Below are positions 18,110 through 26,096 of a DNA stretch of 64,000 nt, piece after piece. This stretch comes from Candidatus Deianiraea vastatrix. Its GTDB lineage: Bacteria > Pseudomonadota > Alphaproteobacteria > Rickettsiales > Deianiraeaceae. A model generated the notes under the pieces. The model was not told where the DNA came from. It made no database searches and saw nothing but the letters and a program-made list of their open reading frames with translations. Within the stretch, counting starts at the first letter, position 1. Each line of letters starts with the position of its first letter. A program made the position numbers and the translations under genes. The DNA lies in the NCBI RefSeq assembly GCF_007993655.1, contig NZ_CP029077.1:490744-554743 (forward strand), in the 5' to 3' direction.

Positions 18110-19081
18110 ATGCTTTTTGAAGAAATTATTAGTAAAGTAAAAAAATTTGATTTTACAAAAATTAAGCTTGCTGTTGTTTATGGTGGAAATTTTGAGGAAT
18201 CTGAGGTCTCAAGGTCGTCTGCTCGTTCAATTCTTGAAAACCTACAAAAAAGCGACTTTTTAAGCATTGATGCACTTGAATGTGATGAAAATTTAATAGA
18301 CAATCTTAAAAAAATTAAGCCAGACGTTGTTTTAAACGCTATGCACGGGGAGTTTGGTGAAGATGGAAGACTGCCTGCGATACTTGATTTTTTGGACATA
18401 AAATATACTCACAGCGGCTATTTGGCATCCATTATAGCCATGCAAAAACCCCTTGCAGAAAGCATTTTTGTAAAACATAATATACCTATTGCAAAAGGAA
18501 TTGTTGCCACACGAAGCGAAATTAAAGACTTCGACAAAATCTCAAAACTATTCTTAGATTTTGACGCAAAAAAGCTAGTCATTAAGCCTGTAGATGGCGG
18601 GTCTTCAATAGGCGTTTCGATAATAGAGCAGGGGGGTGGTTTTGATATTAGCGAGTCTTTAAAATGTAAATCTCAAAACTTTTTCGTTCAGGAATTTGTT
18701 GGAGGGCTTGAGGTTTCAGTTCCGGTTTTACTTGGAAAAGCACTTGGAATTTTGCAATTAAACCCAAAAAATGGCTTTTATAACTACGAAAATAAATACA
18801 CAGACAATAAAACCGAGCATATTTACCCAGCTGAGCTTCCAAGTGATATTTATAACAAACTTCTTGGTTTTGCCGAAACTGCACATCTTGCTTTGGGTTG
18901 TAAAACACTGTCTAGATCGGACTTTAAAGTTGAACTTAGCACGGGAAAAATTATAATCTTAGAGACAAATACCCACCCAGGTTTTACAAAACTGTCAATC
19001 TTCCCAGAAGTTGCGGCTAAAAACGGAATTGAATTTGAAACTTTGTTAAAGTTAATGGTTTATGATGCATATTGTGAATAA
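18110..19081 (+). CDS. ddl: D-alanine--D-alanine ligase
   Basis: ATP-grasp enzyme joining two D-Ala for the peptidoglycan precursor. Motifs: VVYGGNFEESEVSRSSARSI (N-terminal), NAMHGEFGEDGRLPAILD, KPVDGGSSIGVS, and the late LETNTHPGFTKLSIFP. I prefer ATG 18110 (MLFEEIISK, 323 residues) over an upstream GTG at 18083. The stop overlaps a 21-base direct repeat shared with the ftsQ start. Confidence 0.95.
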   Translation: MLFEEIISKVKKFDFTKIKLAVVYGGNFEESEVSRSSARSILENLQKSDFLSIDALECDENLIDNLKKIKPDVVLNAMHGEFGEDGRLPAILDFLDIKYTHSGYLASIIAMQKPLAESIFVKHNIPIAKGIVATRSEIKDFDKISKLFLDFDAKKLVIKPVDGGSSIGVSIIEQGGGFDISESLKCKSQNFFVQEFVGGLEVSVPVLLGKALGILQLNPKNGFYNYENKYTDNKTEHIYPAELPSDIYNKLLGFAETAHLALGCKTLSRSDFKVELSTGKIIILETNTHPGFTKLSIFPEVAAKNGIEFETLLKLMVYDAYCE

Positions 19082-19283
19082 AAATCACCTTTCTTACATT
19101 GCAAAAGCCTTTTATATAAAGCTTTTTTTGTTATTTTTTTTAACATTTGTTATTAGATATGCAAAATTTAACAATGAATATGAACTTTTCAATTATTTAA
19201 AACACAGATTAAAACTGGTTTTTTTGCCATTATTTTTAATACATAATATTAAATTTATAAAATATGATGCACATTGCGGATAA
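19061..19283 (+). repeat. Direct repeat pair flanking the ddl-ftsQ junction
   Basis: The 21-base sequences at 19061-19081 and 19263-19283 (TATGATGCAyATTGyGrATAA) differ at only three positions, all transitions. The first holds the ddl stop and an ATG; the second holds an equivalent stop and the ftsQ ATG. About 180 bases of AT-rich sequence with an open 73-codon hydrophobic frame lie between them. Confidence 0.7.
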
Positions 19284-20100
19284 TTACAAAATTTCTGCAA
19301 AAAGTATCAAATTGCAGCGAAAAATTAGAATATTGTATTACTACATTAAATTTTTCATGCTAATTACGTCTATATTATTTTCTTTATTTGTTATAAAATC
19401 TAAAGAAGATAATTTAGCAAAAGTCTCATCATTATTACAAAAAAATGCAATAAATTTAATATACGTTGTTAATATTTTTGATAATTACCTATTAAATGGA
19501 GTAAAAATAAGAATAAACAACTTAAATTATATAGAAAATGAAGATATAAAAAACTTGATAGTAAATATTATTAACTCAGATACAAATAAATCAAAAATTC
19601 AAGAAATCTCATATCAAATATTAAAAAATCCTTTTGTAAAATCAATTTACATAAAAAGAATGCCATTTCGATCTTTATTAATATATATCGAGGAAATTAA
19701 CGTTGTTTCTTTTGCGCAAGACAAATTTTCTGGTGAAAAATATTTAATAGACAATATTGGAAAATACGTCTACTATGAAAATCAAAAAATTGAAAGTTAT
19801 AAATTTGCCCAAATTACAAATTTTTCCATTGAAGAAATTGACTTTTACATGGATATGTATAAAAAAATACAAAATTGCGATAAAATCAAAATAAAAGAGT
19901 ATATTAATGTTGGAAATCGTAGATGGGATTTAGTTTTGCAAAATGGTGCAACCATTATGTTGCCATCAAATTTAGACAATGATTATATTGCAAATATTTG
20001 CGAAATTGGAAGTACAAAATTAAATTTATTTTCAGATAATGCAGGTGTCGAATATCTTGATGCAAGAATAAAAGATAGGTTTTATTATAAACTAAAATGA
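19264..20100 (+). CDS. ftsQ: Cell division protein FtsQ
   Basis: Bitopic divisome protein linking early and late division proteins. A basic cytoplasmic N-terminus is followed by one transmembrane helix (about 31-48, FFMLITSILFSLFVIKSK). Next come a POTRA-like domain (about 75-150, including LKNPFVKSIYIKRMPFRSLL) and a beta domain with GNRRWDLVLQNGATIMLPS. 278 residues. Sequence conservation is low, as usual for FtsQ; position after ddl strongly supports the call. Confidence 0.85.
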   Translation: MMHIADNYKISAKSIKLQRKIRILYYYIKFFMLITSILFSLFVIKSKEDNLAKVSSLLQKNAINLIYVVNIFDNYLLNGVKIRINNLNYIENEDIKNLIVNIINSDTNKSKIQEISYQILKNPFVKSIYIKRMPFRSLLIYIEEINVVSFAQDKFSGEKYLIDNIGKYVYYENQKIESYKFAQITNFSIEEIDFYMDMYKKIQNCDKIKIKEYINVGNRRWDLVLQNGATIMLPSNLDNDYIANICEIGSTKLNLFSDNAGVEYLDARIKDRFYYKLK

Positions 20101-20993
20101 ACAAGAAAACTTTATTAATAATTGATTTATACGGTCTACTTTTTAGATCTTACTACGCTTTAAGCTATATGCCAACTGAATCTGGAATAAATATAAATGC
20201 CGTTTATGGCGTCATAAAATCTCTTATAAGTTTATTTGATTATGTCAGCCATGATTGGGTAATTCTTGCCCTAGATGGATCTGGAAAGGGCATTAGGCAT
20301 GAAATGTTTTCTGAATATAAAGCAAATAGGATTAAATGCCCAGAAGATTTAATTCCGCAATTTGCAATTTTAGATGAATTTATAGCTTCATCTGACCTAA
20401 AATCATTACGGATAAATGGTTACGAGGCCGATGATATAATTGCAACTTATACAAAAATTGGAAAGGAAAATAATGCTAATGTTGTGATTTCAACAAGCGA
20501 TAAAGATTTAATGCAGCTTGTAGGAGATGGGGTTTCGGTTTACAGTCAGAAGGATAGGGGGTTTATTCATACAGAGCAAGTATTTGACAATTTTGGAGTT
20601 AAACCTTCTCAAATTGTTGATTACCTTGCATTAATTGGCGATACATCTGATAATATACCAGGTGTAAATGGCATAGGAAGGAAAAAAGCTCAATTTTTGC
20701 TTAATAAATACAAAAATATAGAGGAAATTTATGAAAAAATTGATGAAATTGATAATAATGTAATCAAGTTAGCACTAATAAATGATAGAGATAATGCATT
20801 TTTGTCAAAAAAACTGGCAAGTTTGATTATAATAGAAGAAGAGGGTATTGATAAAAATATAGATTATTTTGGAAAATTTAATAAAAATAGTGAAAAATTT
20901 ATCAATTTTTGCAAAAAATATAATATAAAGCTATTTAATCAAGAAAAAATAAAACAAAATCCACCAATAAATGAACAAATGAATCTTTTGTAA
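20097..20993 (+). CDS. Stand-alone 5'-3' exonuclease (PolA N-terminal domain only)
   Basis: Matches the flap/5' nuclease domain of DNA polymerase I: IIDLYGLLFRSYYAL, LDGSGKGIRHEMFSEYKANR, GYEADDIIATY, STSDKDLMQLVGD and GDTSDNIPGVNGIGRKKA (H3TH). All expected acidic metal ligands are visible. The protein ends at residue 298 with no 3'-5' exonuclease or polymerase domain, as seen in some reduced endosymbionts such as Buchnera. It overlaps the ftsQ stop by 4 bases (ATGA). Likely role: RNA primer and flap removal. Confidence 0.9.
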   Translation: MNKKTLLIIDLYGLLFRSYYALSYMPTESGININAVYGVIKSLISLFDYVSHDWVILALDGSGKGIRHEMFSEYKANRIKCPEDLIPQFAILDEFIASSDLKSLRINGYEADDIIATYTKIGKENNANVVISTSDKDLMQLVGDGVSVYSQKDRGFIHTEQVFDNFGVKPSQIVDYLALIGDTSDNIPGVNGIGRKKAQFLLNKYKNIEEIYEKIDEIDNNVIKLALINDRDNAFLSKKLASLIIIEEEGIDKNIDYFGKFNKNSEKFINFCKKYNIKLFNQEKIKQNPPINEQMNLL

Positions 20994-21131
20994 AGATCCT
21001 ATTTAATCAAGACAATGACAATCAATAGCGAATCAACTTGACATCAATAAAGATCTGGCAAATTATCGCATAATAAATATTATGATAAATAAACTGCTTT
21101 TTTCTCTCCGATAATTCCGCTTCTCTCTGTT

Positions 21132-21782
21132 TCAAATTATCAATCTGGAGAATGTTGTTGTTTTTGTTGTTTTTTTTTGAAGAATTTGTTGTTGGTAACT
21201 ATTATTCTTCATCTTGATTTGGATATCTCTATCTGATACTGCTGTATTGTGGTTATTAACTGATGATAATTTCGATAGCATAATACCAAAACTATTTTTT
21301 TTCTCCGATAATGCCTTTTCACTGGCTTTCAAATCTTCTGTCAATTTTTCAATATTTTTATTGTTTTTACTCTCTTCATCTTTGTTTTCGATAATCTCTT
21401 GTTTGATAGTATCATAATTATAATTGGATTGATTATTATTGAGTAAATAATGCAACAGTTGATCTTGCGTTAATTCTATATTTACTGCATTACGATGCAA
21501 TGTTGACACTTGTTGTCTTCCTTGTCCTCCTTGTAATTCTTGAAATACGCGAGAAAGAACTGAATGTGACGCTGTTATAAGAAAAATATCTTTTGTATTG
21601 CCTTCATTTTCTTTTCTTTGTACTACTACTACTTCAGGTTGATTTCCTCCACAACATAGGAAATCTCTAAATCTATCATACATTGATCTATTTGCTTCTA
21701 AATTATTAACAAGGTATATTGACATACGTTCAGTCAACTCCTTATTTAACCTATTATTTAAATCATTATTTTTTTTTGTCAA
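21132..21782 (-). CDS. Third segment of the broken coiled-coil gene
   Basis: 216 residues. It opens with Asn/Lys-rich coiled coil, then DFLCCGGNQPEVVVVQRK and a mixed segment (IFLITASHSVLSRVF), and returns to coiled coil. The CCGG patch recalls CCGGLDQRF in the first segment, suggesting an internal repeat. Translation alone would need re-initiation at ATG 21782, which overlaps the previous stop. Confidence 0.5.
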   Translation of the reverse strand: MTKKNNDLNNRLNKELTERMSIYLVNNLEANRSMYDRFRDFLCCGGNQPEVVVVQRKENEGNTKDIFLITASHSVLSRVFQELQGGQGRQQVSTLHRNAVNIELTQDQLLHYLLNNNQSNYNYDTIKQEIIENKDEESKNNKNIEKLTEDLKASEKALSEKKNSFGIMLSKLSSVNNHNTAVSDRDIQIKMKNNSYQQQILQKKTTKTTTFSRLII

Positions 21783-22009
21783 CTTATTATTTTTTTTGTC
21801 AACTCTTCTATCTCATTTCTATCAAGAATACTTTTTCTTTCACTTTCAATTATTTCTTTCCTTATTTTTTCCAATTCAACTATTTTATCAACAAAAGCAT
21901 CATTGAAAATAATATTGTGTTTATTATCATTAATAAAATCAATAATCTTTAATGCTGTATTATCATCAGGAGTGCTGCACATAAGATAAATATCTTGAAG
22001 TATTGACAT
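21779..22009 (-). CDS. Second segment of the broken coiled-coil gene
   Basis: 76 residues beginning MSILQDIYLMCSTPDDNT and ending in the charged helix EELTKKIIS. Its ATG is created by the same A5 tract at which the upstream frame goes out of phase. It may be translated alone by re-initiation, but the charge pattern and the continuation across the A8 tract fit better with being the middle of a longer protein. Confidence 0.45.
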   Translation of the reverse strand: MSILQDIYLMCSTPDDNTALKIIDFINDNKHNIIFNDAFVDKIVELEKIRKEIIESERKSILDRNEIEELTKKIIS

Positions 22010-22374
22010 TTTTCTCCGTGTGTATTTATTTGTCCTTCGTAATAATTAAAATCTTCTTTAGTCAAAGCACGTATTTTATCTTGATTACCTTGTATATGAA
22101 GATCAAGATTCTTCATATTAAGAGCGTGAAATCGTTGATCTAATCCGCCACAACATATTTGAATTTGTTTATTGTCTACAATTTTCATGCTAATCCTATC
22201 ATCCAATGCTTTAATTTTTTCCATTACAATCGCTGTCTTTTGTATTTTTTCTTCCTTTTGTGTTCGGAAAGTCGATATCAGGTCATTGTTTCCTGTAATA
22301 ATATTTTCTCTTCGTTGTGCATCTGATAGTAACAATAGTTTTTCTTTTGTTTTTTGAACTTCATTTTTTTGCAT
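21949..22374 (-). CDS. First segment of the broken coiled-coil gene
   Basis: 141 residues with a charged N-terminal helix (QKTKEKLLLLSDAQRREN), then IQICCGGLDQRFHALNMKNL and ALTKEDFNYYEGQ. The last 18 residues (about 124-141) turn hydrophobic because the frame is out of phase after the A5 tract. No signal peptide or known domain. It starts about 26 bases downstream of the predicted transcription start of the TTGACA-N16-TATAAT promoter. Confidence 0.5.
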   Translation of the reverse strand: MQKNEVQKTKEKLLLLSDAQRRENIITGNNDLISTFRTQKEEKIQKTAIVMEKIKALDDRISMKIVDNKQIQICCGGLDQRFHALNMKNLDLHIQGNQDKIRALTKEDFNYYEGQINTHGEKCQYFKIFILCAALLMIIQH

Positions 22375-22406
22375 ATTTTGGTAAATAAAATAAAAATTAA
22401 CATTTT

Positions 22407-22434
22407 ATTATAAGTATATTTTTTTTATTGTCAA
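22407..22434 (-). promoter_or_regulatory. Near-perfect sigma70 promoter of the broken coiled-coil gene
   Basis: The minus strand reads TTGACA (22434-22429), 16 bases, TATAAT (22412-22407): both hexamers match consensus exactly. The first ATG (22374) lies 33 bases beyond the -10 box. Confidence 0.75.
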
Positions 22435-22473
22435 GCCTTAACTAAAATTTCACTACCTTTATATAAAAAAAAC

Positions 22474-22501
22474 TTGAAAAATATTTTTTACTTCATATAA
22501 T
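22474..22501 (+). promoter_or_regulatory. Strong sigma70 promoter of the orphan gene at 22524
   Basis: TTGAAA (22474-22479), 16-base spacer, TATAAT (22496-22501). The ATG at 22524 follows by 23 bases, giving a short leader. Confidence 0.7.
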
Positions 22502-22523
22502 CAGTTGTCTTTGTTATGCTGTA

Positions 22524-23609
22524 ATGAATTTAACTACTTCAAATGAAATAACTCAATACATAGATTATGGGTTTCATTTCACTTGTTTTATTGGAGAAAA
22601 TAACAATTTTTCTGGCGTAATAAGATCGTATGATCAAGTATATTTTGGACCTTTTTACGGACAGACATTGGATTTAATTTATCCATCTGGCATTTGCTTT
22701 AAAATCTCAAAATCTGAGAATAATCAATTTATAATTTACCAAGGTATCCATTGGGGTTCTAATATGTACGGCATCGTAAGAGAGAAAAATCTAGAAACCG
22801 GAAAAATTCAATATTTTCAATATAAAGGTATCAAAAAAGACTACATTGATTTTACAAAAATAAATCAATTATCAAAAATAGAAATGCAGATAAATAACAT
22901 GCGATATAGGTCAAAAATGCACGAAGATACTTTATTTGATATAGCAAAAATTGATAAAAATATCTTTTATAGAAATAGATATCTTGATAAAATAGATGAT
23001 GATAAAATATTTTTTAAAAATAACTACCCAGAAAATGAAGAAAGATTCACCTTTTCGGTATCTGAGCATTTTAATAAAATGCAAAAACTACAAAAGTTGC
23101 ATAATGTGATAAAAGATAGCCCTGCCCGAGCTTACGATTCCAATCCAAAAGAGGAAAATAAAGTTATATTGCAAAAATACAACCAAGAGTTGCGTATTTT
23201 TATTTCAAACGGCATGACAAATGAATCTCTTGAAAAAGGTTTTTTAGTTTCTGTTAAAAAAAGCAATCATAATAGCATTGAATATTACCTCGGCCATGGT
23301 CTAAAAAATAAAGATGGTAAAATTATGAAACATTTTTCCGGAATGACAAAATATTTTATCAATGAAAAAAGCATTAATACCAAAATTGGAATCTGGAGCG
23401 ATGATATTGAAAAAGTTGCTCATTTTGTAAGCGGCAAGAATATAAATATGTGCTATTATAATGGTAAAAATATTTCTAGTGATAAATTTCCAAGTAAATA
23501 TTTTGAAATCCTTGAAAAAGAATATGAAAAGATAAAAAAGAAGATGCCGCTTTTGTTAAAATTGAAGGTCAAAATAGATAAGAAGTTTAAAAATTCGGCA
23601 ACCCTGTAA
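22524..23609 (+). CDS. Orphan protein of unknown function, effector candidate
   Basis: 361 residues with no recognised domain, no signal peptide and no membrane helix. It is rich in Lys, Asn, Ile, Tyr and Phe. The N-terminal half has a run of aromatic and glycine positions (YDQVYFGPFYGQTLDLIYPS, IYQGIHWGSNMYG), the middle is charged and helical, and the C-terminus is basic (KKKMPLLLKLKVKIDKKFKN). It sits divergently beside the broken coiled-coil gene behind a strong promoter. That context, its soluble nature and lack of relatives I can name make a secreted host-directed protein possible, but nothing proves it. Confidence 0.65.
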   Translation: MNLTTSNEITQYIDYGFHFTCFIGENNNFSGVIRSYDQVYFGPFYGQTLDLIYPSGICFKISKSENNQFIIYQGIHWGSNMYGIVREKNLETGKIQYFQYKGIKKDYIDFTKINQLSKIEMQINNMRYRSKMHEDTLFDIAKIDKNIFYRNRYLDKIDDDKIFFKNNYPENEERFTFSVSEHFNKMQKLQKLHNVIKDSPARAYDSNPKEENKVILQKYNQELRIFISNGMTNESLEKGFLVSVKKSNHNSIEYYLGHGLKNKDGKIMKHFSGMTKYFINEKSINTKIGIWSDDIEKVAHFVSGKNINMCYYNGKNISSDKFPSKYFEILEKEYEKIKKKMPLLLKLKVKIDKKFKNSATL

Positions 23610-23650
23610 ATACAATAAAATCATCGCCCTACTCTCTTTACTTATGGCAT

Positions 23651-24331
23651 TTATCTACTTAGCTCATCAAGTAAATCTGATATATTGTGTAAATTTCCAA
23701 TAAAATATATATAATCTTTGTATTTATCGGTTATCCACTCCGGCATTCCAACAAAAAGACCTGGGCAGCCGTAATTTCCAGCACATGCCATGTCTATCAT
23801 TGTATCACCAACAAACCAAATATCATCTTTTTCTATAAAATCATTGAACATTTTTTTATATTGATCAACAATCTTAATTACACCATCTGGGCTTGGTTTT
23901 TTATTTTCAACATCACATCTTCCAACGAAATCTAAAAAATTATCTCTCATTCCAAGCTCGGCACATTCCCCATGAGCTATGACAGACTCTTTATTCGTTA
24001 CAACCCCCTGTTTTATGTTTAATTTTGCTGCTTTTTCAACCAAATCTTTTGCCCCAAGTAGCAATTGTGCTTCAAAGCCAAAATTTTCCTCATTATAATA
24101 TTCTATATATTTATCAGCATTTTCATTAGAATATTTACCGAATAATTCAATTACCCAATCACAATCTGGATCGCCAGTTGAGCTTAAAATTTCACTTGTT
24201 GAAAGTGGTGATTTTGAGCAATCAGCTCTTAATCTATTGATAACTCGTGTTATAACATCTGCAGTGTCTGCAAGTGTATTATCCCAGTCGTATATTATTA
24301 ATTTTGGAAGTTTTAAATGTTGTTTTTGCAT
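23651..24331 (-). CDS. HAD-superfamily phosphatase, phosphoglycolate-phosphatase-like
   Basis: 226 residues with HAD motif I IYDWDNTLADT (Asp nucleophile, with Asn where most Gph proteins have Gly), motif II VVTNKE, motif III Lys in KKPSPDG and motif IV FVGDTMIDMACA. The helical cap domain is of the Gph type. The substrate is unknown. It is 3 bases downstream of sppA in a reverse-strand operon. Confidence 0.85.
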   Translation of the reverse strand: MQKQHLKLPKLIIYDWDNTLADTADVITRVINRLRADCSKSPLSTSEILSSTGDPDCDWVIELFGKYSNENADKYIEYYNEENFGFEAQLLLGAKDLVEKAAKLNIKQGVVTNKESVIAHGECAELGMRDNFLDFVGRCDVENKKPSPDGVIKIVDQYKKMFNDFIEKDDIWFVGDTMIDMACAGNYGCPGLFVGMPEWITDKYKDYIYFIGNLHNISDLLDELSR

Positions 24332-24333
24332 AC

Positions 24334-25512
24334 TTAATACATAAATTCTTTAAATTCTTTTTCTTTAAATGACAAAAGAAGTCCTTCTGTAAAATTTTGA
24401 CCAATGTGTTTTGCAAATGAGAAAAATTTTGTACTATCTTTTTCTGGTTTTAAATGAATTTCAGACATTTTAATATCTTTTGATACCAATTTTTGATCAA
24501 TTAACCACTTTAACGCATCATTTTCGTTTCCTATTTCATCTATTAGCCTATATTTTAAAGCTGACATTCCAGTGAAAATCTGACCCTGGGAAATAAAATC
24601 AACCTCCTGCTTTGTCATACCTCTTCTTTCGGCAACGATATTTTTAAATAAATCATGCATTTGCGTTATTAAATCTTGCTCCATTTTTATTACATCATCT
24701 GATATTTTCTCAAACATATGCGGAGATCCTTTAATTGGACTTGTCTTTATATAGTTCATTTTTATGCCAAGTTTTTGAGCAAGCTCAACTATTTCAAGAG
24801 ACTGAGTATAAACCCCAATTGAGCCTGTTATGGTACTATTCATTGCAAAAATATGCCTTCCAGCCACAGCAATCATGTAACCACCAGATGCAGCAACGCT
24901 TTCCATGCATACAACAACCGGTTTTTTTTCATCAATTTTTCTAATCAATTGAAAAATTCTTTCACTAGGCTCAACCGATCCACCTGGGGAATTTATGCTT
25001 AAAATAACAGCTTTTATGCTATCATTGCTTTCTATTTTTACAAGTGAATCGTATATATCTTTATCTTTGTGTATAACGCCTTCAATTGCAATATGTGCAA
25101 CGAAGCCCTTTGATATTTTTATATCCGGCATTGATGATGAATTATAAAAGTGAAATTTTTTAAAACCAATTAGACATAAAAGTATCACAATTAGTATAAA
25201 AGAAATGGTGAAAAGTTTTTTAAATTTTTGATTTTCTTGAGACGTGTTTATCAAAACGGAAACTATATTTGGATCAGTATTTAACAATGGAATTGTATTA
25301 TTTTTACTAATTTGAAAGAATTTTATAAATTTTGATAATTTATTGTATATTGCTTTGTAAAAAAACTTAATTAAATTGATAAATTTTAGCAACAATGTAC
25401 CAACAAAAGGTACTTTATAAAAAATATTAAATGCGTATAAAAAACTGTGAAGTATATTTTGTATATATTTTGTATTTTTAATTTTGTTTATTAAGTTTTT
25501 TAAATTAATCAT
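24334..25512 (-). CDS. sppA: Signal peptide peptidase SppA (family S49)
   Basis: Membrane serine peptidase degrading leftover signal peptides. There is a basic, amphipathic N-terminus, one transmembrane helix (about residues 105-125), then the S49 domain: INSPGGSVEPSERI, VVCMESVAASGGYMIAVA containing the catalytic Ser, and ITGSIGVYTQ. The long N-terminal extension before the helix (about 100 residues, repeatedly hydrophobic) is unusual. I chose ATG 25512; a frame open 30 bases further upstream would overlap the Nudix gene by more. Confidence 0.92.
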   Translation of the reverse strand: MINLKNLINKIKNTKYIQNILHSFLYAFNIFYKVPFVGTLLLKFINLIKFFYKAIYNKLSKFIKFFQISKNNTIPLLNTDPNIVSVLINTSQENQKFKKLFTISFILIVILLCLIGFKKFHFYNSSSMPDIKISKGFVAHIAIEGVIHKDKDIYDSLVKIESNDSIKAVILSINSPGGSVEPSERIFQLIRKIDEKKPVVVCMESVAASGGYMIAVAGRHIFAMNSTITGSIGVYTQSLEIVELAQKLGIKMNYIKTSPIKGSPHMFEKISDDVIKMEQDLITQMHDLFKNIVAERRGMTKQEVDFISQGQIFTGMSALKYRLIDEIGNENDALKWLIDQKLVSKDIKMSEIHLKPEKDSTKFFSFAKHIGQNFTEGLLLSFKEKEFKEFMY

Positions 25513-26005
25513 TTTCCAAAACAAAAGATTTAAATTCTTCACTTTCTACTATTGATTTATACTCGCTAGGATATCTTAATAATTTGCTATCAATATTTTT
25601 TACATCAACCCATTCATTACCGGAAATTTCATCTTCAAAAACATGCTCATGGTCTAAATATTCTTCGTTAATCTTGCAAAAAAATATATAAAAATTATTT
25701 TCTTTCAGAGCAAAAAGCTTCACTATTGTTGGCTTTATACCGATTTCTTCAAAAGTTTCACGCATTGCTGTATCTTCTGGAGATTCATATCCCATAGCAG
25801 TTCCGCCAGGTATATGATATTTTTTTGTTTTTACCCCCTTTGACATTAGAATATAGCCATCTTTATTTGCAATTATGCAGCCAGCATTACCGTGTTTTTC
25901 AGGTTCAATATTGTGAATTTTTTTTCCAATTTCTATCCTTATTGTAAAAATAAAATATGCACAAATAATTAATAGAAATGCAAGTAACAGAAAAATTTTT
26001 TTCAT
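25505..26005 (-). CDS. Membrane-anchored Nudix hydrolase
   Basis: 166 residues: an N-terminal hydrophobic helix (MKKIFLLLAFLLIICAYFIF) then a Nudix fold. The Nudix box is complete: G-x5-E-x7-REUxEExGU as GTAMGYESPEDTAMRETFEEIGI split over about residues 77-99. Nudix enzymes cleave nucleoside diphosphates linked to another group. An inner-membrane anchor is uncommon and could place the enzyme in the periplasm. It overlaps sppA by 8 bases. Confidence 0.85.
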   Translation of the reverse strand: MKKIFLLLAFLLIICAYFIFTIRIEIGKKIHNIEPEKHGNAGCIIANKDGYILMSKGVKTKKYHIPGGTAMGYESPEDTAMRETFEEIGIKPTIVKLFALKENNFYIFFCKINEEYLDHEHVFEDEISGNEWVDVKNIDSKLLRYPSEYKSIVESEEFKSFVLEND

Positions 26006-26096
26006 GTAAAAAAAAATAATGATTAAATCTCTAACTATAAAAAATAAAAGTCAAGTGAAAATAGATTAACCAACTTATATAAAATAAATTTACAAT

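Larger units (their letters stand above)
21022..22374 (-). pseudogene. Coiled-coil gene broken by three single-A deficits in poly-A tracts
   Basis: Three overlapping minus-strand frames (22374-21949, 22009-21779, 21782-21132) plus a fourth continuing to a TGA at 21024-21022 join into one plausible protein of about 450 residues. This needs one A added at each of three tracts: A5 (22013-22009), A8 (21797-21790) and A9 (21178-21170). With the second correction the join reads ELTKKNNKLTKKNNDLNNR, a seamless coiled coil. With the third, NNILQIDNLKQREAELSERK continues the coil. A consensus promoter lies upstream. No family recognised. It could be a pseudogene, a phase-variable gene or one corrected by transcript slippage. 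Confidence 0.65.

Noticed and set aside
19062-19283. 73-codon hydrophobic frame between ddl and ftsQ
   Set aside because: It overlaps both neighbours, starts and ends inside the direct repeat, and has no recognisable domain. More likely a by-product of the duplication than a gene.
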